This document shows, one piece after another, positions 1 to 8,589 of a stretch of DNA of 64,000 bases. The stretch comes from an uncultured Prevotellaceae bacterium. GTDB lineage: Bacteria; Bacteroidota; Bacteroidia; Bacteroidales; Bacteroidaceae. The stretch covers positions 1 to 64,000 of the forward strand of contig CACYPF010000017.1 in the NCBI GenBank assembly GCA_902776195.1. Direction: 5' to 3'. Position numbers and translations under genes: made by a program. Below the pieces are notes generated by a model. The model was not told where the DNA came from, did not search any database, and saw only the letters and a program-made list of their open reading frames with translations. Numbering within the stretch: the stretch's first letter is position 1; every line of letters starts with the position of its first letter.

Positions 1-151
1 AGCGTCTCAACAACACCTCAGCAAGTTGTCGCAAACGCCATTTACGCTTCGCCCGTTTGCCGTGCATGACATAGTGGCAATGGCGGCAGATGCCCCGTCT
101 TCTCTTTACGAGGTTTTAGGCTCCGTGGGTCGAAGCATTGTTTTTTCCTTG

Positions 152-2344
152 TTATCTGATAAACAGGAGCTCGCGGTATTTGGGGAGTGTCCACAGACCG
201 TCCTCCACGATGAGTTCGAGTTTGTCAGCCTCGTAGCGGATGGCATCCATGTGGGGCTCTACCGTGTCGTGGTAGACGATGGCACGCTCGTGGATGTTCT
301 CGATGCGGTTGGCAACCTTACGAGCCTCGGTAAGTTCCTCCACAAACTGCTCGATCTTCTCCGTCCGCTCGGCAATCTCCTCAATGAGTTTCATGTTACG
401 GATAGAGAGACGCTCCGCTTTCTCCGTGGAGAAAACATCCTTCATGCCCTGTACGTTCTTGATGAGCTGACTCTGGTAGTGTGTGGCAACGGGGATGATG
501 TGGTTCATGGCAAGGTCGCCCAGTACACGTGCCTCTATCTGTACCGTCTTGACATACATCTCCCATTTCACCTCGTTACGAGCCTCCAGCTCCTTGCGGT
601 TCATCACCTTGGTACTCTCGAACATCTTCACGCTGGACTCATCGAGGTAATGCTCGAAGATGACGGGACATGACTTCTCCACGTCGAGACCACGGTGTGC
701 CGCCTCCTTCACCCATTCCTCGCTATAGCCGTTGCCGTCGAAGCGGATGGGTTTGCAGGTCTTGATATCCTCCCGCAGTATGTCGAGGATTGCCGAAACC
801 TTGCTCTCACCTTTTGCGATGAAGGCATCGACACGCTCCTTGAACGACTCCAGCGCCTCTGCCATGGCGGCATTCAGTGCGATCATCGCTGACGCACAGT
901 TGGCGGTAGAGCCCGGTGCACGGAACTCAAAGCGGTTACCCGTGAAAGCAAAGGGTGATGTGCGGTTACGGTCCGTATTATCGACGATAAGGTCAGGGAT
1001 CTGCGGAATGTCGATCTCCATACCCTGTTTGCCCTTCAGGTTGAAGAGCTCGTTCTTGTCGCTCTGCTCGATATGGTCGAGCAGTTCCGTGAGCTGTGTA
1101 CCGAGGAACGAGCTGATGATGGCGGGAGGAGCCTCGTTGCCCCCTAAGCGGTGGGCGTTGGTGGCACTCATGATAGAAGCCTTCAGCAGACCGTTGTGCT
1201 TATGTACCGCCATCAGTGTCTCCACGATGAACGTCACGAAGCGCAGGTTCTCCTCCGGTGTCTTGCCGGGCGCATGCAGCAGTACCCCGTTATCGGCACT
1301 GAGGCTCCAGTTATTATGCTTACCCGAGCCGTTGATGCCGTCGAAGGGTTTCTCGTGCAGCAACACCCGGAAGCCATGGTTGCGGGCCACCTTCTTCATC
1401 AGCGACATCAGCAGCATGTTATGGTCGACGGCAAGGTTGCACTCCTCGAAGATAGGAGCCAGCTCAAACTGGTTCGGTGCCACCTCGTTATGACGTGTCT
1501 TGACAGGGATGGCAAGCTCCAGTGCCTGAATCTCCAGGTCCTTCATGAAAGCCTGCACACGGTCGGGGATGGTACCGAAGTAATGGTCGTCCATCTGCTG
1601 GTTCTTCGCACTCTCATGTCCCATCAGTGTGCGACCCGTCAGCATCAGGTCAGGACGAGCCGAGTAGAGCCCCTCGTCAACGAGGAAATACTCCTGTTCC
1701 CATCCGAGGTTCACCTGAACCTTCTGTACGTCGTCATAGAAATACTGGCAGACATCCTTCGCCGCCTTGCCTACCGCATGGAGGGCACGCAGCAGCGGTG
1801 CCTTGTAGTCGAGAGCCTCTCCCGTATAGGCGATGAAGATGGTAGGGATACACAGGGTGTCGTCGATGATGAACACCGGTGAGGTGGGATCCCAGGCGGA
1901 ATAGCCGCGTGCCTCGAAGGTGTTGCGGATACCGCCGTTGGGGAATGACGAAGCGTCAGGCTCCTGCTGTACGAGCAGTTTGCCGCTGAACTTCTCAATC
2001 ATACCCCCTTTGCCGTCGTGCTCCACGAAAGCGTCGTGTTTCTCTGCCGTGCCCTCGGTGAGAGGCTGGAACCAGTGCGTGTAATGCGTGACACCCATCT
2101 CCAGCGCCCACTGCTTCATGCCGTCGGCAACGGCATCGGCAATGCTGCGGTCCAGCCGGGCACCGTTATCCATCACGTCAATCATCTTGTCGTAGATGTC
2201 GGCACGCAGGTATTTATGCATCTTCTGTTTGTTGAAGACATACTTTCCGAAATACTCCGAAGGGCGCTCCTTGGGAGTCTTCACTTCCACAGCTCTTTTC
2301 TTGAAAGCCTCCTCGACGACCTGAAATCTCAAATTGTTTGCCAT
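152..2344 (-). CDS. glnN: Glutamine synthetase type III
   Basis: Cytosolic ATP-dependent ligation of ammonia to glutamate. The 730 residues match the long GSIII class typical of Bacteroidales, not the ~450-residue GSI. Visible motifs: NLGWEQEYFLVD (metal-binding Glu) near residue 215, RHNEVAPNQFELAP near 285, GSGKHNNWS near 340 (nucleotide/ammonia site) and NRTSPFAFTGNRFEFR near 460. The C-terminal helical region (about 590-730) is the GSIII-specific extension. It is the last gene of a minus-strand run, starting 1 nt after aguB stops, and has no promoter motif of its own, so it is probably co-transcribed with aguA-aguB. Both agu enzymes release ammonia that this enzyme could capture (inference). 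Confidence 0.95.
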   Translation of the reverse strand: MANNLRFQVVEEAFKKRAVEVKTPKERPSEYFGKYVFNKQKMHKYLRADIYDKMIDVMDNGARLDRSIADAVADGMKQWALEMGVTHYTHWFQPLTEGTAEKHDAFVEHDGKGGMIEKFSGKLLVQQEPDASSFPNGGIRNTFEARGYSAWDPTSPVFIIDDTLCIPTIFIAYTGEALDYKAPLLRALHAVGKAAKDVCQYFYDDVQKVQVNLGWEQEYFLVDEGLYSARPDLMLTGRTLMGHESAKNQQMDDHYFGTIPDRVQAFMKDLEIQALELAIPVKTRHNEVAPNQFELAPIFEECNLAVDHNMLLMSLMKKVARNHGFRVLLHEKPFDGINGSGKHNNWSLSADNGVLLHAPGKTPEENLRFVTFIVETLMAVHKHNGLLKASIMSATNAHRLGGNEAPPAIISSFLGTQLTELLDHIEQSDKNELFNLKGKQGMEIDIPQIPDLIVDNTDRNRTSPFAFTGNRFEFRAPGSTANCASAMIALNAAMAEALESFKERVDAFIAKGESKVSAILDILREDIKTCKPIRFDGNGYSEEWVKEAAHRGLDVEKSCPVIFEHYLDESSVKMFESTKVMNRKELEARNEVKWEMYVKTVQIEARVLGDLAMNHIIPVATHYQSQLIKNVQGMKDVFSTEKAERLSIRNMKLIEEIAERTEKIEQFVEELTEARKVANRIENIHERAIVYHDTVEPHMDAIRYEADKLELIVEDGLWTLPKYRELLFIR

Positions 2345-2345
2345 A

Positions 2346-3200
2346 TTAGTCTATGAATCGTTTAGTTATATCCTTGTATTCTTCTATTCTCCTGTCACGG
2401 AGGAAAGGCCACCAGCGGCGTACCTGTTCCGAGCGTTGCATATCCACCTCGACGATGACACATTCCTCCTCAGTGGTGGATGCCTCGTAGAGCAGTTCTC
2501 CCTGCGGACCAGCCACGAAGGACGTTCCCCAGAACGGTACACCATCCTCCTCCCCGACACGGTTGACGGTGACGACGGGAAGTCCGTTTGCCACGGCATG
2601 TCCCCGCTGGACGGTCTGCCATGCCATGCGCTGACGCTCCTGTTCCTCTTTCGTGTCATGAGGGTCGTAGCCGATAGCGGTAGGGTATATCAACAGTTCC
2701 GCCCCCTGCAGTGCCATCAGTCGTGCTGCCTCCGGGTACCACTGGTCCCAGCAGACGAGGACTCCCAGTTTGCCGAGGGATGTCTCGACGGGTTTAAAGC
2801 CTAAGTCACCGGGTGTGAAATAGAACTTCTCGTAATACCCCGGGTCATCGGGTATATGCATCTTCCGGTAGATGCCGGCAATATCTCCGTCCTTCTCCAG
2901 GACGACGGCGGTATTATGATAGAGTCCGGGAGCCCTGCGCTCGAAGAGGGAGGTGACAATGACCACGCCATATTCCTTGGCGAGTTCTCCAAAGAAAGCA
3001 GTCGACGGACCGGGAATCGTCTCGGCAAGGTCGAAGTTGTTGACATCCTCCACCTGGCAGAAATAAAGTCCGTTATGCAGTTCCTGCAATACGATGAGTT
3101 CCGCACCCGCCTTCGCAAGGTCGGCGATCTTCACGGCAAGTCTCGACCTGTTGTCAGCGATATCCGCCGTGTTATGCTGTTGTATAATACCTATCTTCAT
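2346..3200 (-). CDS. aguB: N-carbamoylputrescine amidohydrolase
   Basis: Nitrilase-superfamily hydrolase that converts N-carbamoylputrescine to putrescine, CO2 and ammonia, the second step of the agmatine deiminase route. The catalytic triad is visible: Glu in VLQELHNGLYF, Lys in YRKMHIPDD, Cys in LVCWDQWYPEAARLM. The start at MKIGIIQQ (284 residues, the usual family length) is preferred over an upstream in-frame ATG because the protein domain begins there and the longer form would overlap aguA. It starts 4 nt after the aguA stop and ends 1 nt before glnN, so the three genes look like one transcript. Confidence 0.94.
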   Translation of the reverse strand: MKIGIIQQHNTADIADNRSRLAVKIADLAKAGAELIVLQELHNGLYFCQVEDVNNFDLAETIPGPSTAFFGELAKEYGVVIVTSLFERRAPGLYHNTAVVLEKDGDIAGIYRKMHIPDDPGYYEKFYFTPGDLGFKPVETSLGKLGVLVCWDQWYPEAARLMALQGAELLIYPTAIGYDPHDTKEEQERQRMAWQTVQRGHAVANGLPVVTVNRVGEEDGVPFWGTSFVAGPQGELLYEASTTEEECVIVEVDMQRSEQVRRWWPFLRDRRIEEYKDITKRFID

Positions 3201-3204
3201 ATTT

Positions 3205-4191
3205 CTAATAATATTGCATAGTGCAGCAGTGTAGTGAGCCATGTTGCTTGATGACGGCACGGCAGTCAATGCCTATGATCTCCCTATCTGGGAAAGCCTC
3301 GCCAATCGTGCGCATCGCCTCCTCGTCGAGGTCGGGCTGGTCGTAGGTGGGAACCAGTACCGCTCCGTTGATGACGAGATAGTTGGCATAGGTGGCAGGC
3401 AGTCTCTCACCTCTCACCTCTGACCTCTCACCACTATCATAGATGGGACGGGGGAGGGGTAGTCTCAATAATCTGTAGGGGCGGTCATGGCATGTCCGCA
3501 GACCCTGCAGTTCCTTTTCCATCTCCATGAGGTCGGGGTGCTCCTCGTCACCCCCCGTATATAATAAGGTGTCGTCAGGGGCGATGCGTACCAAGGTGTC
3601 GATATGTCCGTCGGTGTCGTCACCTATCAGACTGCCGTGATTCAGCCATACGATGCGCTCAGCACCTAAATACTCCTTCAGACGCTCCTCTATCTCCTCT
3701 TGTGTCAGTGGTTGGTTGCGGTGGGGAGCCATCAGACAACAGCGGGTCGTGAAGATGGTACCCTTGCCGTCGCTCTCTATCGACCCGCCCTCCAGGACGA
3801 AGTCGAGATGCGGCTCATACGCGCCTTTCACCAGTCCCTGCTCGTAAAGCCGGCGGTTGAGGGCATTGTCCAGTTCCGCGGGGAACTTCTCGCCCCAGCC
3901 GTTGAAGCGGAAGTCGAGGAGGATAACCTCTTCTTTCCCCTCGCCAACAGGAAAGGGGGTAGGGGTGAGACATGTGATAAACCCATGGTCACGAGCCCAT
4001 GTGTCGTTATGAGGGATGTCGTCTACGATGATCAGCGGCTCACGCTTGCTGATCTCACGCTTCATCTCCTCATAGACAGCCGTTATCTCCGGCAGGATGG
4101 GAGCCCAGTCGGTATGCTCATTCGGTAATGTCAACTGCACCGCGCTTTGCTTCTCCCATTCGGCAGGCATCCGCCTCTTTCTCGTTTTCAT
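3205..4191 (-). CDS. aguA: Agmatine deiminase with in-frame repeat insertions
   Basis: Peptidylarginine-deiminase-fold enzyme that hydrolyses agmatine to N-carbamoylputrescine and ammonia. Hallmarks: MPAEWEKQSAVQLTLP at the N-terminus, WARDHGF near residue 68, FNGWGEKF, EGGSIESDG, HIDTLVRI, and the C-terminal HC pair with the likely nucleophile Cys322. Two segments look foreign to the family. CLTPTPFPVGEG after WARDHGFIT is encoded by a GC-rich palindromic repeat at 3933-3970. SGERSEVRGERLP is encoded by a CTCTCACC tandem repeat at 3403-3432. Both keep the frame. A promoter -7 box lies 5 nt before the start codon. Confidence 0.93.
   Translation of the reverse strand: MKTRKRRMPAEWEKQSAVQLTLPNEHTDWAPILPEITAVYEEMKREISKREPLIIVDDIPHNDTWARDHGFITCLTPTPFPVGEGKEEVILLDFRFNGWGEKFPAELDNALNRRLYEQGLVKGAYEPHLDFVLEGGSIESDGKGTIFTTRCCLMAPHRNQPLTQEEIEERLKEYLGAERIVWLNHGSLIGDDTDGHIDTLVRIAPDDTLLYTGGDEEHPDLMEMEKELQGLRTCHDRPYRLLRLPLPRPIYDSGERSEVRGERLPATYANYLVINGAVLVPTYDQPDLDEEAMRTIGEAFPDREIIGIDCRAVIKQHGSLHCCTMQYY
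3403..3432. repeat. CTCTCACC tandem repeat inside aguA
   Basis: About four degenerate 7-8-nt units on the plus strand (GAGAGGTGA on the coding strand), in frame; similar to the GAGTTGAGA repeats at 45.9, 46.8 and 49.7 kb. Confidence 0.65.
3933..3970. repeat. REP-like palindrome inside aguA
   Basis: GC-rich element with TTTCC / GGAAA and CCCC / GGGG arms, ending GGGGTGAG; translated as LTPTPFPVGEG in AguA. Confidence 0.7.
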
Positions 4192-4196
4192 GGCTG

Positions 4197-4204
4197 CAAA
4201 ATTA
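4197..4204 (-). promoter_or_regulatory. aguA promoter -7 box
   Basis: TAATTTTG on the minus strand, 5 nt from the aguA start codon; implies a very short or absent 5' UTR. No clear -33 TTTG. Confidence 0.7.
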
Positions 4205-4247
4205 CGAAATTATTATTAATTATGTGTGATGCATTAAATTATTTTTG

Positions 4248-4255
4248 TAATTTTG
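4248..4255 (+). promoter_or_regulatory. ABC operon promoter -7 box
   Basis: TAATTTTG, 4 nt before the ATG at 4260. It is divergent from the aguA box only about 45 nt away. Confidence 0.7.
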
Positions 4256-4259
4256 CAGC

Positions 4260-4820
4260 ATGTTAGAACTGCATAACGTAACGATAGAACCTATCATCCG
4301 CTCGTTGTCCCTGACGGTTGGCGATGGTCAGCTGGTCTGTCTGACAGGCTCTCAGGGGCGTGGCAAGACCACCGTCCTGCGTGCCGTATTGGGGTTGATA
4401 CCTATTCATCAAGGACATATCAGTATTGACGGAGAACTGCTGACCCCACTGTCTGCTCCTTATTTCCGCAGACAGATAGCCTATGTGCCGCAGCATCTGA
4501 CGGCGATAGAGGACTATGACAGTATTGCCGACCTCTCGGAAATGCTTTTCGGACTGAAAGTCAATAAGGGTGAGGCATCGTACCGGGTACCTGCCGACGG
4601 ACGGCGGTGGAGTGAGCTGTCGGCTGACGAGCGTTATCTGCTGTTGCTACAGAATGCCATGCAGTTAGGTAAGCGCTTGCTGGTTATCGACGAGCCGGCG
4701 CAACCTGTCAGTGCGGAGACGATGCAGACCGTCGACTCGATGCTGCAGGAGGCTGCCCGTCAGGGTGCCACCGTCCTTGCCGTCAATTCCAGAATCCTTC
4801 AAAATCAGATACAATTATGA
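4260..4820 (+). CDS. Degenerate ABC transporter ATPase (FetA-like)
   Basis: Nucleotide-binding subunit of a small ABC transporter; its partner is the FetB-like permease that starts 4 nt before this gene ends (ATGA overlap). Walker A is intact (GSQGRGKTT, about residue 31) and a Q-loop (YVPQ) and Walker B (LLVIDEP) are present. The signature reads LSADE instead of LSGGQ/E, the D-loop is unusual (AQPVS), and the H-loop position reads AVNSR without histidine. At 186 residues it is shorter than the usual ~215-230. The FetAB family is linked to iron export in E. coli; the substrate here is not shown. ATPase activity may be weak or altered (inference). Confidence 0.8.
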   Translation: MLELHNVTIEPIIRSLSLTVGDGQLVCLTGSQGRGKTTVLRAVLGLIPIHQGHISIDGELLTPLSAPYFRRQIAYVPQHLTAIEDYDSIADLSEMLFGLKVNKGEASYRVPADGRRWSELSADERYLLLLQNAMQLGKRLLVIDEPAQPVSAETMQTVDSMLQEAARQGATVLAVNSRILQNQIQL

Positions 4821-5536
4821 ATATCACTATCGTACGACTGATCATCGGCATCCTGCTGTTGTTGGTGCCTGCCCTGATACTATTCCGCTTAGACCGCCGC
4901 TTCCTGCGGATGTCGGCATCGGTCATGGGGAGGCTGGTCATCGTGCTTGCCGTCATGGCATTATGCCTTTATTATATCTTCCAGTGGGACAAGGTATGGC
5001 TGAATATCCTGTGGGTGCTGCTTACCAGTGGTGTAGCGACAGCCGTCTATTGCCGGAAGCGGTGGCAGTCTGTACCCATCTATGTCAGTATGACCATCGT
5101 CACCTTCGTGATGGGTATTCTGGTGCTGTTATTGATGGATGTCAGTCATCTGTTCAGTGCTGATGTCTTCATCCCCGTCATGACGATGCTGCAGGCAGAG
5201 GCACTCTTCGTCTGCAAACGAGGCATCACCACTTATGTCCTGGAGCGCCGTACGCATAAGGAACTGTTTGAATACCTGCGTGGCAACGGGGCTAATCAGT
5301 TGGAGGCGCTGCGCCCCTTCCTGACCAAGTCGATCACCAGAGCCTTCGCCCCCGTCCTGTCACAGTTGCTGTTGGTAGGACTCGTCTTCGTGCCCTCCCT
5401 GCTGTGCGGACTGCTTCTCGGTGGTGTGCAGCCCCTGCAGGCAATCGCTTTCCTGGCATTGATGACGTCTGCCGCTTTGTGCAGTACGATGCTGATACTG
5501 GTGTTCTCCATCTATATTTATACCCGAATGAGTTAA
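4817..5536 (+). CDS. FetB/UPF0014-family ABC permease
   Basis: Integral membrane protein of 239 residues with about seven hydrophobic segments. It contains the family-typical central stretch MTMLQAEALFVCKRG followed by a cytosolic helix rich in charge (VLERRTHKELFEYL) and the ...EALRPFLTKSITRAFAPV... coupling region, as in E. coli FetB/YbbM. Overlaps the ATPase gene by 4 nt, implying translational coupling. FetAB is implicated in metal (iron) efflux in E. coli; whether that holds here is inference. Confidence 0.85.
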   Translation: MNITIVRLIIGILLLLVPALILFRLDRRFLRMSASVMGRLVIVLAVMALCLYYIFQWDKVWLNILWVLLTSGVATAVYCRKRWQSVPIYVSMTIVTFVMGILVLLLMDVSHLFSADVFIPVMTMLQAEALFVCKRGITTYVLERRTHKELFEYLRGNGANQLEALRPFLTKSITRAFAPVLSQLLLVGLVFVPSLLCGLLLGGVQPLQAIAFLALMTSAALCSTMLILVFSIYIYTRMS

Positions 5537-5539
5537 CCG

Positions 5540-6316
5540 ATGAAAAGAATCTCTCTTATAATAGCAGCCGTGACGCTGCTGTGTCTGCAGTCCTGTGGAC
5601 AGAAAGTCAAGAACAGTGTGCCGTCAGAGCAAGAAAGCAGTCTGACGGATGTGCGTGTTGACAAGGATGTCGTTCCTCTCCAGCGCTATGCGTATAAGGC
5701 ATGGTACTCACCGTCCATGCGTATTCCCCTTGCCGTGGCATGGTATCTGACAGGCAATCATGTGTCAGGCAGTTACAAACGTAGGGGTGTTGCCTTTCAT
5801 CCCGATGAGAATATAGACAATCCCGTCACCACGTTCGATTATATGCAGTCGGGTTACAGTCGCGGGCACATGTGTCCCTCCGGTGATAACAAATGGAATC
5901 AGCGGGCACAGGAGGAGTCGTTCCTGATGACGAACATCTGTCCGCAGAACAGTAAACTGAATGGCGGTGACTGGAATGACCTGGAGATGCTGTGCCGCAC
6001 ATGGGCAAAGCGTTACGACAGAGTATATATCGTCTGTGGACCTATCCTTCGTGGTAACAGTCATAAGACGATCGGGCGACAGCGCAGTCGCCGTGTCACC
6101 GTACCGGAGGCTTTCTATAAGGTGGTGCTCCGCACGGGTAAGAATGCCGCAGCCATCGGCTTTATCTACGAGAATAACGGTAGTAGCCAACCTATGAAGG
6201 CGGCTGTCCGCAGCGTTGATGAGATAGAGCGACAGACCGGCTTTGACTTCTTCCATGCTCTTCCCGATGACGTGGAGAACCGCATAGAGGGCAAGGCAAA
6301 CCTGTCAGAATGGTGA
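5540..6316 (+). CDS. Secreted DNA/RNA non-specific endonuclease (lipoprotein)
   Basis: Beta-beta-alpha-metal nuclease of the NUC1/NucA family. The N-terminus is a lipoprotein signal (hydrophobic core then LQSCG, lipobox Cys about residue 19), so it should sit in the envelope. The catalytic motif is YSRGHMCPSGD near residue 109 (family RGH; His is the general base) with the metal-binding Asn in TNICPQNSKLNGGDWNDLE, and VYIVCGPIL further on. It follows the permease by 3 nt and may be read from the same transcript. Likely role: degradation of external nucleic acid for nutrients (inference). Confidence 0.9.
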   Translation: MKRISLIIAAVTLLCLQSCGQKVKNSVPSEQESSLTDVRVDKDVVPLQRYAYKAWYSPSMRIPLAVAWYLTGNHVSGSYKRRGVAFHPDENIDNPVTTFDYMQSGYSRGHMCPSGDNKWNQRAQEESFLMTNICPQNSKLNGGDWNDLEMLCRTWAKRYDRVYIVCGPILRGNSHKTIGRQRSRRVTVPEAFYKVVLRTGKNAAAIGFIYENNGSSQPMKAAVRSVDEIERQTGFDFFHALPDDVENRIEGKANLSEW

Positions 6317-6341
6317 TGGAGTAAAATATAAGAATATAATA

Positions 6342-6983
6342 ATGATTATGGAAAAGAACGGGAAATTTGTCATTACAATCAATCGTGAACTGGGTTCTGG
6401 TGGTCGTACCGTAGGCAGAAAGCTGGCGGAGCAATTAGGAGTGAAGTACTACGACAAGGCACTTATCGAAGGACTGACCAAGGAATTCGGGCTCACAGTA
6501 GAGGAAATAGAGAAATTTAAGGCTCAGAAGAAGTCGTGGTGGAATGAGTTCAATGCCTATTACACAAAACTGAATACTACCACGATGCCCTTTGAGGCAG
6601 AGACGATATTAACCACGGAGACGATGATGGAGGCAGAGACGCGTATCCTGCAAGATCTTGCCGCGGAAGAGTCGTGTGTCGTGGCAGGCAGAAGTGGCTT
6701 CCTGGTATTCCGTGACTGTCCCAATAGCATGAGTGTTTTCATTCAGGCTCCTCTGGAGAGTCGTATCAGCAGAATCATGAGAAAGAAACAGATCAGTCAC
6801 GAAGAAGCCAAGGCAATCATAGAGGAAGTGGATAAAGGTCGTGAGACATACATACAGAAGTATGCGGACACGTCACGTTACGATACCCGGAACTATGATC
6901 TTGTCCTTAATATGGATGGCTTGACAGAGGATGAGGCAGTGACGGTGATTATGACCTATTGGAAGCTCATCAACTCCCTATAG
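6342..6983 (+). CDS. Cytidylate kinase-like family protein
   Basis: P-loop kinase-like protein of the cytidylate_kin2 family: FVITINRELGSGGRTVGRKLAEQLG at the N-terminus carries the nucleotide-binding loop, and the C-terminal half has the LID-like arginines (ESRISRIMRKKQ). This family resembles Cmk but is a distinct paralogue of unproven substrate. Start codons at 6342 and 6348 (MIMEKN) are both possible. The last 14 nt overlap the 3' end of the convergent AAA ATPase gene. Confidence 0.85.
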   Translation: MIMEKNGKFVITINRELGSGGRTVGRKLAEQLGVKYYDKALIEGLTKEFGLTVEEIEKFKAQKKSWWNEFNAYYTKLNTTTMPFEAETILTTETMMEAETRILQDLAAEESCVVAGRSGFLVFRDCPNSMSVFIQAPLESRISRIMRKKQISHEEAKAIIEEVDKGRETYIQKYADTSRYDTRNYDLVLNMDGLTEDEAVTVIMTYWKLINSL

Positions 6984-8043
6984 CTTTTTTGATGTCAGTA
7001 AAGGTGATCTCCACCAGTTCCTGGTCATTTACCCTGCCTGCTTTGGCAATACGGTTAGCCTGTGCCTGAATCGTTTTCTCGAAGAGGTTACGGACATAGC
7101 GGGCATTACCAAAGTTGCGGTCCTTGGTGGCTACCTTGTGCTCCAGGTGCTCCTGAACGAGCTGGGCACCCTCTTTGGTAATCGTATACTGGTTTTTCTT
7201 CAAATACTGGCGGAAGATCTTATAGAGATCGTCGGCAGAGTAGTCGGGGAAGTGGATGTAGCGGTTGAAGCGTGACTCAAGACCGGGGTTGGTGTCGATG
7301 AATTTCTTCATCTCGTTGGTATAGCCTGCCACGATAACCACCAACCGGTCGCGGTCGTCCTCCATGCGCTTCAGCAAAGTGGCGACAGCCTCCTTGCCAT
7401 AATCGGTGCTGGCATCACTCTGGGTAAGGGCATACGCCTCGTCGATGAAGAGCACGCCACCCAGGGCAGAGTCACACATCTGGTTGACTCGGGGAGCGGT
7501 CTGCCCCACATACTGTCCGATGAGTCCGGAACGGTCTGTCTCTACGAGATGTCCCTTCTTGAGAATACCTAAATCCTTATAGATTCGTGCCACGATACGT
7601 GCCACGGTGGTCTTTCCTGTACCAGGGCTACCCGTGAAAACGAGGTGATAGTTGAGGCTGGTGGTCTTCAGCCCCTTCTCCTTACGTGCCTTCTGCACCT
7701 TGACATAGTTGGCAAGTGAGCGCACTTCCCCTTTGACAGCATCCAGACCGATCAGTTCGTCAAGTTCCTTGTAGGGGTCACCCTCCAGTGCCTTGTTGAC
7801 TACTACACTGTCGTCCTTGGTGCCCTCCTCGCGGTCTTCCTTATCCACAAACTTATATTTACGTCCTCCTTCGTCGGAGCCGTCGTCATCGTCATCGAAC
7901 ACGAGTTTTTTCTCTTTCTGGGTATCTGTGTCCTCATTGCCGAGAACCATAGTGCATGCGCCCATCATAAGGAAACAGGCGGTGATACAAATGATAACGA
8001 TTGTCAGTTGCTTGCTGTTGAAGCGGTCAAAAAAACTTGCCAT
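6970..8043 (-). CDS. Membrane-anchored AAA+ ATPase (CbbX/SpoVK-like)
   Basis: 357 residues. One N-terminal transmembrane helix (about 13-35) is followed by a highly acidic linker (a run of Asp around 50-55), then an AAA+ domain: Walker A GSPGTGKTT at about 138-146, the CbbX-type pore region GLIGQYVGQTAP, Walker B GGVLFIDEAYAL, and sensor/arginine-finger region NPGLESRFNRYIHFPDY. CbbX-like ATPases remodel protein complexes; the target here is unknown. The start overlaps the upstream membrane-protein gene by 40 nt, so the pair is probably co-expressed. The AAA domain is certain, the role is not. Confidence 0.87.
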   Translation of the reverse strand: MASFFDRFNSKQLTIVIICITACFLMMGACTMVLGNEDTDTQKEKKLVFDDDDDGSDEGGRKYKFVDKEDREEGTKDDSVVVNKALEGDPYKELDELIGLDAVKGEVRSLANYVKVQKARKEKGLKTTSLNYHLVFTGSPGTGKTTVARIVARIYKDLGILKKGHLVETDRSGLIGQYVGQTAPRVNQMCDSALGGVLFIDEAYALTQSDASTDYGKEAVATLLKRMEDDRDRLVVIVAGYTNEMKKFIDTNPGLESRFNRYIHFPDYSADDLYKIFRQYLKKNQYTITKEGAQLVQEHLEHKVATKDRNFGNARYVRNLFEKTIQAQANRIAKAGRVNDQELVEITFTDIKKAIGS

Positions 8044-8468
8044 ATAGATAGATTTTTAATGATTATATACATATTTAATATTATAAGGGGCACCGCATAG
8101 CAGACAAGGTCGGCGGTGTCGAAGACTCCGGGGAGCAGTCCTGCTTGCTGCATCAGTTCGGAACAGATGCCAGCCAGGGGTATGATGCTTGCCACTATCA
8201 TCCTCTGCCATCTCATAGCCCGTTCTAACAGGCTGACTACGAGAAGGATATAGGATGTGGCCCATAAACCTCCGGGAAGGGAGTAAACGACAAACTCAGA
8301 CGGCTGGCAGGCGGCTGCAAGTGTGCGCCAGTCGGTGACCAACGGCATCAGTCCCACTATGTCCAAGGTATGGAAGAGCAGGAGGGTGGTGGGGCGGAAC
8401 AATAAGTAGATTATTCCTCCAAGCAGCAACATCACCAGTCCGATGAGTATTTGAAGTCGTGTCGTCAT
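8004..8468 (-). CDS. Small integral membrane protein, unknown function
   Basis: 154 residues with about four hydrophobic segments (near 8-26, 64-82, 88-102 and 115-137). I recognise no family. It overlaps the AAA ATPase gene by 40 nt in another frame, and both share the promoter box at 8495-8502, which suggests that it may be a membrane partner of the ATPase (inference). Confidence 0.72.
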   Translation of the reverse strand: MTTRLQILIGLVMLLLGGIIYLLFRPTTLLLFHTLDIVGLMPLVTDWRTLAAACQPSEFVVYSLPGGLWATSYILLVVSLLERAMRWQRMIVASIIPLAGICSELMQQAGLLPGVFDTADLVCYAVPLIILNMYIIIKNLSIWQVFLTASTASN

Positions 8469-8494
8469 GACCAGGTTGAATCAATAATGCGCTA

Positions 8495-8502
8495 CAAAAA
8501 TA
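8495..8502 (-). promoter_or_regulatory. -7 box for membrane protein/AAA operon
   Basis: TATTTTTG on the minus strand, 26 nt before the start at 8468. Confidence 0.55.
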
Positions 8503-8544
8503 CAAAAAAAATGATATAGTTGATGGAAAACGATGATTTTTTTG

Positions 8545-8552
8545 TATCTTTG
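8545..8552 (+). promoter_or_regulatory. -7 box for purF-like gene
   Basis: TATCTTTG 37 nt before the ATG at 8590; a TTG at 8520-8522 is a possible -33 element. Confidence 0.65.
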
Positions 8553-8589
8553 CACGCCTAAAAGGTATTAATTTTATAAAGGTAAGAAA

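Noticed and set aside
1-67. Possible minus-strand ORF start (MHGKRAKRKWRLRQLAEVLL...) running off the left edge
   Set aside because: Only 22 codons are visible, with no promoter box and no recognisable motif; too little to call a gene.
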